Positions 1-7,270 of a DNA stretch of 24,373 bases are shown piece by piece. The notes under the pieces were generated by a model. The model saw only the letters and a program-made list of their open reading frames with translations. It had not been told where the DNA came from and did no database searches. The translations under genes were made by a program, and so were the position numbers. This DNA comes from an uncultured Oscillospiraceae bacterium (lineage in GTDB: Bacteria; Bacillota; Clostridia; Oscillospirales; Oscillospiraceae). The stretch lies in contig CAKTBC010000020.1 in assembly GCA_934533005.1 (NCBI GenBank), forward strand, positions 1-24,373. Direction: 5' to 3'. Every line of letters begins with the position of its first letter. The stretch's first letter is position 1.

Positions 1-255
1 GCCGAGATCGGCATCCTCCCGGAGGGCATGTACCGCAACCGCAATTTTGCCGAGCCCTTCAGCGAGAGCGCGCCGAATGTCACGCGCGCGATGATGGATG
101 TCCTCTTTGATCCCCAGACCTCCGGCGGACTGCTGCTCGCCGTGGCGGAGAAGGATGCCGCCGCCCTGCTCGCGGAGCTCACCGATAAGGTGCCGCACGC
201 CGCGCGCATCGGCTACGTGACCGAAAAGCAGAGCTGTGCCGTGAAGGTGGTATAA
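1..255 (+). CDS. selD: Selenide, water dikinase (selenophosphate synthase), C-terminal part
   Basis: This is the last 84 codons of a reading frame that is open at the window edge and ends in TAA at 253-255. SelD makes selenophosphate from selenide and ATP. That product feeds selenocysteine tRNA, selenouridine and the labile selenium cofactor of some molybdenum hydroxylases. The visible fragment holds the conserved C-terminal block FDPQTSGGLLLAV followed by a short alpha/beta tail ending in an RIGYVT strand, as in the C-terminal AIRS domain of SelD. The ATP-binding N-terminal half, including the catalytic Cys/Sec loop, lies outside the window, so I cannot tell whether it is a selenoprotein. 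The next gene starts at the base after this stop, which suggests one transcript. A molybdenum hydroxylase lies 11 kb downstream, but the sequence does not prove a functional link. Confidence 0.88.
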   Translation, partial: AEIGILPEGMYRNRNFAEPFSESAPNVTRAMMDVLFDPQTSGGLLLAVAEKDAAALLAELTDKVPHAARIGYVTEKQSCAVKVV

Positions 256-1428
256 ATGTACTCGCTGCTGCTCGCGCTCATCTATCTTGCGTTCATCAGT
301 CTCGGCCTGCCGGATTCGCTGCTCGGCTCCGGCTGGCCGGTCATGCACGCAGAGCTTGCGGTGCCGGTTTCGTCCATGGGCGTGGTGTCCATGGTGATCT
401 CCGGCGGGACGATCGTTTCGAGCCTTATGTCCGACCGGCTCACGCGAAAGCTCGGCACCGGCGGTGTGACGGTCGTGAGCGTGTTTCTCACGGTGTTGGC
501 GCTGCTCGGCTTCTCGTTTTCCAATAAATTCTGGATGCTCATCGCTTTCGCTGTGCCCTATGGTCTCGGCGCGGGCGCGATCGACGCGGCGCTTAACAAC
601 TATGTGGCGCTGCATTATAAAGCGCGCCACATGAGCTGGCTGCATTGCTTCTGGGGCGTCGGCACGATCGTCAGCCCGTTTGTCATGAGCTGGGCGCTGA
701 CGTACCGGACATGGAACGATGGCTACCGCACCGTTGCGCTCGTGCAGCTTGCCATTGCCGTGCTGCTGCTTGTGACGCTTCCAGTGTGGAGGGCCAACAA
801 GACCGCCGCGGAGACGAAGCAGCAAAGCGTCGGCGTGCGCGGCGCGCTGAAAATAAAGGGTGTGCCGTATATTCTCACGGGCTTTTTTGCCTACTGCGCC
901 GCGGAAGCGACGGCGATGCAATGGGCGAGCACGTATTTTGCCGAAGTCAAGGGCCTTCCCGCCGAGCGTGCGGCGGGGCTGGCCGCGCTCTTTTATATCG
1001 GCATCACTGCCGGACGGTTCGTGAGCGGGTTTGTTACTGACCGCCTGGGCGATCGAAACATGATCCGCCTCGGCACGGGGATGCTCATCTGCGGCATCGG
1101 CGCGCTCGCGCTCCCCACGGCATCCTACACCGCCGCCATTGCCGCGTTTCTCGTGATCGGGTTCGGCTGCGCGCCGATCTATCCCTGCATCATCCATTCC
1201 ACGCCCGCAAACTTCGGCGCGGAGAACTCCGGCGCGATCATCGGTATCCAGATGGCGGGCGCGTATGTCGGCTCAACGTTTGTGCCGCCGTTTTTCGGCC
1301 TTTTGGGCAACGCCCTCGGCTTTTCCATTATGCCGGTCTATCTTCTCTGCTTCGTGCTGCTGATGATCGCCATGACAGAGCTCGCGTTCCGCACGGCGGA
1401 AAAAGAAAGGAGCGATACTGCGCGATGA
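256..1428 (+). CDS. MFS transporter (fucose permease/YbjJ-like)
   Basis: The product is a 390-residue integral membrane protein with about 12 hydrophobic segments, as expected for a major facilitator superfamily permease. Near the N-terminus it has the LPDSLLGSGWP turn and the SDRLTRKLG loop between helices 2 and 3, the MFS signature loop of the FucP/YbjJ-like branch. A second GRFVSGFVTDRLGDRN loop opens the C-terminal half, the usual internal repeat. The ATG follows the selD stop codon directly, with no spacer, and the stop overlaps the next start in an ATGA. It therefore looks translationally coupled in a selD-MFS-EamA operon. The substrate cannot be read from sequence; sugar-like or drug-like substrates are both common in this branch. 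Confidence 0.85.
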   Translation: MYSLLLALIYLAFISLGLPDSLLGSGWPVMHAELAVPVSSMGVVSMVISGGTIVSSLMSDRLTRKLGTGGVTVVSVFLTVLALLGFSFSNKFWMLIAFAVPYGLGAGAIDAALNNYVALHYKARHMSWLHCFWGVGTIVSPFVMSWALTYRTWNDGYRTVALVQLAIAVLLLVTLPVWRANKTAAETKQQSVGVRGALKIKGVPYILTGFFAYCAAEATAMQWASTYFAEVKGLPAERAAGLAALFYIGITAGRFVSGFVTDRLGDRNMIRLGTGMLICGIGALALPTASYTAAIAAFLVIGFGCAPIYPCIIHSTPANFGAENSGAIIGIQMAGAYVGSTFVPPFFGLLGNALGFSIMPVYLLCFVLLMIAMTELAFRTAEKERSDTAR

Positions 1429-2306
1429 AAGAAAACCGCAAGGCATATCTCTCCCTCTGCGCTTCCATGCTGATCTTCGGCACGATCGCCATCTTCCGGC
1501 GGAATATCCCGTTCTCGTCGGCGCTGCTCGCGTTTTCCCGCGGGCTGCTCGGCGGCGTATTTCTGCTGATTTTCGTCGCGGTGAAGCGCCACAAGCTCGC
1601 GAAGATCGAAAAAAAGCAGCTTGCGCTGCTCGTCCTCTCGGGCGCGATCATCGGCGTGGACTGGATCTTCCTTTTTGAGGCCTACAATTATACCAGCGTA
1701 GCGGTCGCAACGATGTGCTTTTATATGCAGCCGACGATCGTGATTCTGCTCTCGCCGGTCGTTTTCCGCGAAAAGCTCAGCGCAAAGAAATGGCTGTGCG
1801 CGCTTGCGGCGATCGTCGGCATGGTGTTCGTCTCCGGCGTGGCGGAGGGCGCTCTGCCCGGTGCACAGGACGCGAAGGGCATTGCCTTCGGTCTGGCCGC
1901 CGCGGCGCTCTATGCCGCGACCGTGATCATCAATAAGAAGATCGAAGTGGAGGACGCCTACGAAAAGACGATCGTCCAGCTCCTCTCCGCGGCGGCGGTG
2001 CTCATCCCGTACTTGCTGCTCACGGAGGATTTCTCGGCGGTCACGCTCGATACGCGCACGGTGATCCTTGTGCTCATCGTCGGCCTTGTGCACAGCGGCA
2101 TCGCATATGCGCTCTACTTCGGAAACGTGAATAAGCTTCCAGCGCAGTCCGTCGCGGTGCTCAGCTACATTGACCCGGTGTCCTCGCTTTTTTTCTCCGC
2201 GCTCGTGCTGCACGAGCGGCTGACGGTGCCCGGCATTTTCGGCGCGGCGCTGATTATCGGCTCGGCGCTCGTGAGCGAGATCCGCGGAAAAAAGATTCAG
2301 GCATAA
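1425..2306 (+). CDS. EamA/DMT-family transporter (RhaT-like exporter)
   Basis: The product is 293 residues with ten predicted membrane segments arranged as two EamA repeats, the length and architecture of the drug/metabolite transporter superfamily. The second repeat opens at GIAFGLAAAALYAATVIINKK, and the terminal helix pair includes AVLSYIDPVSSLFFSALVLHERLT, a typical EamA end with its conserved glutamate. Members usually export amino acids, nucleobases or other small metabolites, but the substrate here is unknown. The start codon overlaps the MFS stop (ATGA at 1425-1428), so it is probably translated by coupling. The gene is the last of the selD operon: a REP-like repeat and a bidirectional terminator follow. 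Confidence 0.87.
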   Translation: MKENRKAYLSLCASMLIFGTIAIFRRNIPFSSALLAFSRGLLGGVFLLIFVAVKRHKLAKIEKKQLALLVLSGAIIGVDWIFLFEAYNYTSVAVATMCFYMQPTIVILLSPVVFREKLSAKKWLCALAAIVGMVFVSGVAEGALPGAQDAKGIAFGLAAAALYAATVIINKKIEVEDAYEKTIVQLLSAAAVLIPYLLLTEDFSAVTLDTRTVILVLIVGLVHSGIAYALYFGNVNKLPAQSVAVLSYIDPVSSLFFSALVLHERLTVPGIFGAALIIGSALVSEIRGKKIQA

Positions 2307-2336
2307 AAGTTATCAGCGGGGACGGTCTCTCTGACA
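2306..2336 (+). repeat. REP-like repeat, imperfect copy A
   Basis: A 21-base block at 2306-2326 (AAAGTTATCAGCGGGGACGGT) would be too long to be chance: the same block with one change occurs at 20243-20263. It is followed here by TCTCTCTGACA, which can pair imperfectly with the TGTCAG-like left arm. The core GGGGACGGT next to a GTCAG/CTGAC inverted repeat resembles short palindromic elements associated with REP-type Y1 transposases in Firmicutes; that link is from general knowledge, as no transposase is present in the window. It lies in the 3' untranslated region of the EamA gene. Confidence 0.6.
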
Positions 2337-2347
2337 CAATATAAAAC

Positions 2348-2381
2348 ATCCCGGACACAGAAGATGTGTCCGGGATATTTT
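2348..2381. terminator. Bidirectional intrinsic terminator between EamA and OFA genes
   Basis: A perfect 12-bp stem (2348-2359 with 2365-2376, ATCCCGGACACA arms) has a 5-base loop and is followed by ATTTTT on the plus strand. On the minus strand the stem is followed by TGTTTTAT. It sits between convergent genes and can end both transcripts; its T run overlaps the stop codon of the minus-strand OFA transporter. Confidence 0.88.
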
Positions 2382-3649
2382 TATGCCGATTTTTCGGCGA
2401 ATTTTCGGTTTACCGCGCGATAAAGGAATGTCAGCGCGATACCGGCCAGCGCGAATACAATGGCGATCGGGAACGAGGGGCGATAGGAGCCAAACTCGCT
2501 GAAGATCTTCTGCATCGCCAGCGGGCCGACAACTCCGGCCAGCGAGAAGCCGATGAAGAGAATGCCATAGTTGAGCGCGCTGTACTTCACGCCGAACTGG
2601 TCGCTCGTGAACGCGGGATAAACGCCCATAAACGAGCCGTAGCTGAAGCCGATGAGGCAGATGCCGGCGCGGAAGAGGAACGTGTTCCCGTTCGAGCCGC
2701 TGAGATATATGGCCAGCAGCGAGAGCGCCATGAGCACGAATACGAACGTGATCGTCCGGATGCGCCCGATCTTATCGGAGATCCAGCCGACAACGATGCG
2801 GCTGCCGGTGTTGAAGAGCGCATATGTAGAGACGACGAGCGCCGCGGCGCTGCTGGACATGCCGAGCATCGTCTGCGCAATGGCGGACGCCTCGGAGATC
2901 ATCATGAGCCCAATGGTCGCGCCGATGAACATCATGCCGAGCATAACGTAAAAGATCGGCGAGGCGAGCATTTGAAGCGCTGTCGTATCCCGGCCGGACC
3001 CGGCGGCTGCGCTGCCGCTGCCGTCCCAGCCGGTGGGCGTATAGTCGTCCGGGCAGTTGAGAATGAAGAGCGAGCAGAGCCCGCCGAGGACGATGATGAC
3101 AAGGCCGAAAATGGTAAACGCACTGGATATCCCGACGGAACGGTTGAGCGCGTCGGCGACGGGCGGGATGATAACGGAGCTGATGCCGTAGGACGCGGTG
3201 CTGATGCCGCCGATGAGCCCCTTTTTATCCGGGAAGAACTTCACCGCCGTGCTGACGGTGCAGACATACCCGAGACCGTTGGCCAGTCCGCCGATGACGC
3301 CAAAGCCGAAAATGACGGCCAGCACGCTGCGGGCCATGCCGCAGACGAGGAAACCGGCGCCGAACAGGACGACCCCGACAAAAATGATCCGCCGCGCACC
3401 GATCTTCTTTTCCAGATAGCCGCCGGCGATCATCGTGATAAAGGTCAGAGAATTGGAAAAGGAAAACGCCAGCGCAAGATCGGCGGCGGTCATGGCCGTG
3501 CCGTGCAGAGCGTTGAGGTGTTCGGCCATGGGCCCGGCAAAAACGCTCCACGCGTACAGTCCGCCAAGACAGAGATTGGCGATGCAGCACGCCGCAAGAA
3601 CACGCCAGCGGCGCTGCGTGAGCATTTGGTTTCGTTCCTGGATCGTCAT
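2381..3649 (-). CDS. OFA-family MFS transporter (oxalate/formate antiporter-like)
   Basis: The product is a 422-residue MFS permease with about 12 membrane segments. The N-terminal region RRWRVLAACCIANLCLGGLYAWSVF is the hallmark of the oxalate:formate antiporter (OFA) branch, where GxxYAWSVF sits in helix 1. The loop GGYLEKKIGARR and the repeat-two loop SRIVVGWISDKIGR are the paired MFS loops. OFA members move small carboxylates such as oxalate/formate or lactate, so a carboxylate substrate is the best guess. I chose the ATG at 3649 because AGGAGA stands seven bases before it; a start nine codons upstream lacks this. The gene lies downstream of yajC with a hairpin between them. A role in exporting an acid end product of the nearby catabolic operon is possible but not shown. 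Confidence 0.85.
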   Translation of the reverse strand: MTIQERNQMLTQRRWRVLAACCIANLCLGGLYAWSVFAGPMAEHLNALHGTAMTAADLALAFSFSNSLTFITMIAGGYLEKKIGARRIIFVGVVLFGAGFLVCGMARSVLAVIFGFGVIGGLANGLGYVCTVSTAVKFFPDKKGLIGGISTASYGISSVIIPPVADALNRSVGISSAFTIFGLVIIVLGGLCSLFILNCPDDYTPTGWDGSGSAAAGSGRDTTALQMLASPIFYVMLGMMFIGATIGLMMISEASAIAQTMLGMSSSAAALVVSTYALFNTGSRIVVGWISDKIGRIRTITFVFVLMALSLLAIYLSGSNGNTFLFRAGICLIGFSYGSFMGVYPAFTSDQFGVKYSALNYGILFIGFSLAGVVGPLAMQKIFSEFGSYRPSFPIAIVFALAGIALTFLYRAVNRKFAEKSA

Positions 3650-3677
3650 AGTGATTTCTCCTGTAAAAAGATTCAAA

Positions 3678-3704
3678 AGCCGTATAGCTGCGCACTATAC
3701 GGCT
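3678..3704 (-). terminator. Hairpin between yajC and OFA gene (terminator or attenuator)
   Basis: A perfect 10-bp stem (3678-3687 with 3695-3704, AGCCGTATAG arms) has a 7-base loop. Read on the minus strand it is followed by TTTGAATCTTTTT. It lies 58 bases after the yajC stop and 28 bases before the OFA start. That leaves no room for a normal separate promoter between hairpin and gene, so it may end yajC transcription, act as an attenuator in the OFA leader, or both. Confidence 0.6.
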
Positions 3705-3762
3705 CTTGAGCGCATGGATCGAAGGGAGGCAGTAAGCAAATGGGAAGAATCGGATACTCTGG

Positions 3763-4212
3763 TCAGAATTTTTTAAAGAGTCGCGTGAATTTGGCCTTAT
3801 TCTGTTCTTTGGCCAGCTTCCGCTCGTTTTCGGCAATGCTTCGGCGGGTCTTGTTCTGCGCGACGGAGGATCGTAATATCACAAAGGTCGTCTTGTTCGG
3901 GCCGCTCTCCACCGTGACGGTATCCTCGGTCAGGTCGATGACCTTGGCTACCATGCCGCCGTCGGTGACGATCTTGTCGCCGATCTCCATGCTGTCGCGT
4001 TCCAGCTCGATCTGCCGTTTTCTCTTCACGTCCGGACGGATCATGATGAAATAGGCGGCGATGAGCATAATGCAGCCGATCACAAGGCTGCCGCCGAGAC
4101 TGTAGCCGCCGGTCGAAGCGGCCGTTTCTTCCGCGGCGAGCGCGGGAAGCGTGAGCAGTGCGGTGAGCGGGATTCCCCAAAGAAAAGACCGGAAGGTATG
4201 GTTTCTTTTCAT
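3763..4212 (-). CDS. yajC: YajC-like Sec translocon accessory protein with N-terminal signal peptide
   Basis: YajC is a small single-span membrane protein that joins SecDF in the Sec translocon. The C-terminal part here fits: a membrane helix at residues 41-58 ending in YFIMIRPDVKRKRQ, the family signature after the helix, then a beta-rich domain with GDKIVTDGGMVAKV and a charged tail. At 149 residues it is longer than usual (about 85-115). The extra N-terminus (MKRNHTFRSFLW, then a hydrophobic run ending ALA-AEE at 25-29) looks like a cleavable signal peptide. The ATG at 4212 is preceded by AGGAAAGGA; upstream in-frame codons have atypical arginine-rich composition and were excluded. It is not next to tgt or secDF as is usual, and instead follows the catabolic operon after a 303-base gap. 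Confidence 0.8.
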   Translation of the reverse strand: MKRNHTFRSFLWGIPLTALLTLPALAAEETAASTGGYSLGGSLVIGCIMLIAAYFIMIRPDVKRKRQIELERDSMEIGDKIVTDGGMVAKVIDLTEDTVTVESGPNKTTFVILRSSVAQNKTRRSIAENERKLAKEQNKAKFTRLFKKF

Positions 4213-4515
4213 AGCAATTCCTTTCCTCTGTAGCGATTTTCTGCCGGCGCAGTCCCCAACAAAACAGCCGCGTCGCAGCCGAAAAGGAGGGGCCGCATAC
4301 TCCCCTTTATGCCAAAGGGGAGTATGGCGATCGTTGCGTGGGGTTCGGAGGCGTGCGCGCTCGCCTGGCAGCAATCAGGGAGCGTGCTGTGCCGATGCTG
4401 GGATAGGGATAGGGGGGCGCAAATGAGAGACAAAATGATAGGGGATGAAGGGAGGGGGAAGATATACAAAAATTAATAGGATGGATATACTGAAAGAGCT
4501 TGAGAGCGGAGCGGT
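4213..4515. other. Intergenic region upstream of yajC, with inverted repeat and G-rich block
   Basis: These 303 bases hold no convincing gene on either strand. They should contain the yajC promoter and the end of the catabolic operon transcript, but I see no clear intrinsic terminator for that operon. Two structures stand out: a perfect 13-bp inverted repeat at 4296-4326, and a plus-strand G-rich tract at 4400-4458 with six runs of three or more G. Confidence 0.6.
4296..4326. repeat. Perfect 13-bp inverted repeat
   Basis: The arms CATACTCCCCTTT (4296-4308) and AAAGGGGAGTATG (4314-4326) are perfectly complementary with a 5-base spacer. No T run follows on either strand, so it is not a standard intrinsic terminator. 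It could be an operator for yajC, a transcript-processing or stabilising hairpin, or a single copy of a palindromic repeat. No second copy is seen in the window. Confidence 0.75.
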
Positions 4516-6066
4516 TTAATGCTCCAGAGAGATGATCTTGGTGTTTTCCGTCGCGCGGATCTCGTCAACGGTGCGGATGGCGTCCATGTAGCCGCCGATC
4601 TCCTCGTAGGTCTCCTTTGTCATGGTGACCTCGAGCGGCGTCACGCCGGCGGGCGTGGGGACCCAGGAGAATGCTCCCTCGGGGCAGTCATCCACACTGC
4701 ATTCCGCCGTGATGCCGCCGCCTTCCCAGATGTGGGCGGGACGGCCGCAGATCGTGTAGAGCACCTTACCCTCCTTGAGAGCCTTGTTGACATTGATGGG
4801 GCTGACGTGGGAGATAACGTTGCGCACGCCGCCGCCGAAACCGGCGCAGACGGACACATTGCAGAGGCACGGCTCGCAGTTGCTGTGGATGAGATCGATG
4901 ACGGCCTGCACCTCGGGCGGGATCGGCTGGCGGACAAGATTGCGGTCCTCGTCTGCAACATAGAACGCCGCGCGCTCGACCGTCGGCTCGGTGACGATCA
5001 CGCGCATGCCCGGCCACGCCTTTGTCTTGTCGACATCGGCGAATACGTCGTCGGGATTCGTGATGTTCGAGCCGCCCCAGCCTTCGCCGGGCTCACCGAA
5101 CCAGCGTCCGGGTGAGCTGTAGGTGCCGGCGGGGGTGATGCCGCTGTCGCGGAAGCCGTAGCGCAGACCGCTCGTCGTGTGGGTGGACATTTTGGCGGTG
5201 ATGTCATAGTCGATGGTGATGCACTCGTCCACGACCTTGATCCAGTGCGGAGCGTAGGCGGAGGAGACCATCGAGCCGCAGCCGATGCGCATGAACTGCG
5301 CCTGCTTGCCGTCGACGATGGGGGGCTGGCCATGCTGGAGCACGAGCTTCTTGACCGTGTCGGTGCTGACGGTCACGGGGCGCTTGTTGAGCAGGTCGCT
5401 GACCGTGCGCGTGACCATGAAGCCGCCGGCGCCGGTGTTGAGCTCCGCGCCGCCGAAGTAGAGCATGCGCGAGCCGTATTCCGCGGTGTTCACGTAGCCG
5501 ACAATCACGCCGTTGCGGCGGATGGGGGAGCCGTTCGAACCGATGTTTTCATCGGTGTCGACCTTGACGCGCGCACCGTTGAAGGAGAGAACCGTCTCCG
5601 TCGCGCAGGTGATAACGTCCAGATCGCCCACCTTTGCCTCCGCCACGATCTTGGATGGGGTGTTGGTGGAGTAGAGATTCGTTCCGGCGCCGAACGCGCT
5701 CACGAGCGGGCGGTCGGGCAGGCCGGTGAGATTGTTGATGCGGATCTCGGAGGGATCAACGATGTTGATCGGCTCGATACGTACAAGTTTTCCGTTCTCG
5801 TTGCGGAAGCGCTGGCAGGAGCCCAGGCAGCCCTCGGGCACGTTGCAGTGCACGGGGCAGCAGTTGCACCGGACGCTTCCTTCCGGAACGTCGATCTTCT
5901 CCACGGCTTCCTTGCGGCAGACCTTGAAGCAGATGTTGCAGCCGACGCACTTGTCGTTGATGGCCGCCTTGCGGTCGACGACATGGATGGCGCCGGTCGG
6001 GCAGTTGCGCTCGCAGATACCGCAGCCGACGCATTTCTCGGTGAGGACGCGGCAAATGTTTCCCAT
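4516..6066 (-). CDS. hnr: 6-hydroxynicotinate reductase-like iron-sulfur protein
   Basis: In nicotinate fermentation this ferredoxin-dependent enzyme reduces 6-hydroxynicotinate to 1,4,5,6-tetrahydro-6-oxonicotinate. The 516-residue product starts with a 2x[4Fe-4S] ferredoxin domain (Cys 12, 15, 18, 22 and Cys 40, 43, 46, 50). A third cysteine-rich segment follows (Cys 67, 69, 70, 74, 80, 84), then a large domain with GGAELNTGAGGF and SPGRWFGEPGEGWGG, and a further Cys cluster near residues 397-407. No membrane segment or signal is visible, so it is cytoplasmic. GGAAGGAG precedes the ATG. It lies 18 bases after an enamidase-like gene and ends the operon. The assignment rests on my memory of the family plus the strong enamidase context. 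The actual ring substrate may differ from nicotinate, so the symbol is tentative. Confidence 0.72.
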   Translation of the reverse strand: MGNICRVLTEKCVGCGICERNCPTGAIHVVDRKAAINDKCVGCNICFKVCRKEAVEKIDVPEGSVRCNCCPVHCNVPEGCLGSCQRFRNENGKLVRIEPINIVDPSEIRINNLTGLPDRPLVSAFGAGTNLYSTNTPSKIVAEAKVGDLDVITCATETVLSFNGARVKVDTDENIGSNGSPIRRNGVIVGYVNTAEYGSRMLYFGGAELNTGAGGFMVTRTVSDLLNKRPVTVSTDTVKKLVLQHGQPPIVDGKQAQFMRIGCGSMVSSAYAPHWIKVVDECITIDYDITAKMSTHTTSGLRYGFRDSGITPAGTYSSPGRWFGEPGEGWGGSNITNPDDVFADVDKTKAWPGMRVIVTEPTVERAAFYVADEDRNLVRQPIPPEVQAVIDLIHSNCEPCLCNVSVCAGFGGGVRNVISHVSPINVNKALKEGKVLYTICGRPAHIWEGGGITAECSVDDCPEGAFSWVPTPAGVTPLEVTMTKETYEEIGGYMDAIRTVDEIRATENTKIISLEH

Positions 6067-6084
6067 GTGAAACTCCTTCCAGGC

Positions 6085-7245
6085 TTACAGCTTGGTGTAA
6101 ACCGGTTTTTTCTTCGGCGGGGCCATATTCTTGCACTTGGCAAGGGCGGGCGCGCCGTTGATGAACGTTCCGGCAACACTGGGAACACGGCCGTAACCGA
6201 GCGTGCCCAGCATATCGGGCATGATGCTGCCGGTGGAGGTCATCAGAAAGTCGGCGGTCATGCCGTCGGCGATGACGCCGTGGTCAAGACCGTAGCAGCG
6301 GGCAACGTTGCCGCTGGCCATCGCGAAAACCTTCTCGGGCGCGAGATCGGTGTTCTGCGCAATGGCGGCCATCTGGATCCAGAGGCCCATCGGCGAGAAG
6401 CCGGACATGGACGGCACGTTCGTGCCAAGCAGCATCCGGTCGGCCGTGCCGGCCTCGGCGGCCCAGCGCGCGATCTTGATGAGCTGTGGCTCGCTGCCGT
6501 TGGAGAGGCAGTCAAACCAGTACTTACCGCTCTGCACGAGCTTTTTGACCGTCTCGTCGCCGAGCGGAGTGGGATCGCCGTTCACGGCGGTGAGCACGTC
6601 GGGCGCGATGCGCTCGATCTCTTCATAGGTGTAGGCAACGCCGTCAGCGGTGCAGGGGGCGGCGCAGTGGAGCGTCGTGACGAAGCCGTGAGCCTTCGCC
6701 ATCGCAACGAGACGCGCAGCCTCCTCCACATCCTTCACATCGCTCATGCCGATCTCACCGACGACATGGACGCCCTGCGCGGCGAGCTCGGCAAAGTCGG
6801 CGTCGGTCATGCCGTGCTGGAGCATCACCGCTCCGGCGTGGATTTTGGCGAAGGAGGGGTGGTTGTGATCCCAGTAGTACTTGGAATAAATGGCCTGCGC
6901 CTTGGCGGAGACGACGTCTCCGGCGGCGCCGGCGAAGTTGTGTCCGCCGAGGCTGACAAGACTCGTGATGCCCGCACCGGCGTAGTTGTCTACCCAGTCG
7001 TAAGCCTTGTAGGCTTCGAGATAGTTCGCAAGAGGCGGGTGGGCGTGGGCGTCGATGATGCCCGGGCAGAGCGTAAGGCCGTTCGCGTCGATGTCGAGCG
7101 TGTAGTCGAGCGCGGGCGCGTCGGCGCGGCTGCCGATAAAGACGATCTTATCGCCGTCGGTGCAGACGGTATCCCCGGCCAGAATGGGGTTTTCAAAGTC
7201 ACCGGACAGGATCGTTCCGATGTTGTGGATCAAAGTTTTGCTCAT
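6085..7245 (-). CDS. Enamidase-like amidohydrolase with altered active site (paralogue 1)
   Basis: This 386-residue amidohydrolase-fold protein resembles Eubacterium barkeri enamidase, which opens and deaminates 1,4,5,6-tetrahydro-6-oxonicotinate. It keeps the HxH pair (His67, His69 in DAHAHPP), the bridging Glu164 (VVGEIG) and His193 (TTLHCAA). It has Ala220 where the family has a metal-binding histidine (PDVVSHINGG becomes PDVLTAVNGD) and Asn276 where the catalytic aspartate stands (GNDAPSG becomes GTNVPSM). It may bind only one metal, do different chemistry, or be a non-catalytic partner of its neighbour. I chose the ATG at 7245 because both paralogues then begin MSKTLI; a TTG three codons upstream sits too close to the AGAGAGG ribosome site. 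It lies 25 bases after paralogue 2 and 18 before the reductase gene. Confidence 0.82.
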   Translation of the reverse strand: MSKTLIHNIGTILSGDFENPILAGDTVCTDGDKIVFIGSRADAPALDYTLDIDANGLTLCPGIIDAHAHPPLANYLEAYKAYDWVDNYAGAGITSLVSLGGHNFAGAAGDVVSAKAQAIYSKYYWDHNHPSFAKIHAGAVMLQHGMTDADFAELAAQGVHVVGEIGMSDVKDVEEAARLVAMAKAHGFVTTLHCAAPCTADGVAYTYEEIERIAPDVLTAVNGDPTPLGDETVKKLVQSGKYWFDCLSNGSEPQLIKIARWAAEAGTADRMLLGTNVPSMSGFSPMGLWIQMAAIAQNTDLAPEKVFAMASGNVARCYGLDHGVIADGMTADFLMTSTGSIMPDMLGTLGYGRVPSVAGTFINGAPALAKCKNMAPPKKKPVYTKL

Positions 7246-7270
7246 ATCCGTCAATACCTCTCTTTCTTGC

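Noticed and set aside
7246..7254. TTG start three codons upstream for enamidase paralogue 1
   Set aside because: The AGAGAGG site would be only two bases away, and the ATG start gives the same MSKTLI N-terminus as the neighbouring paralogue.
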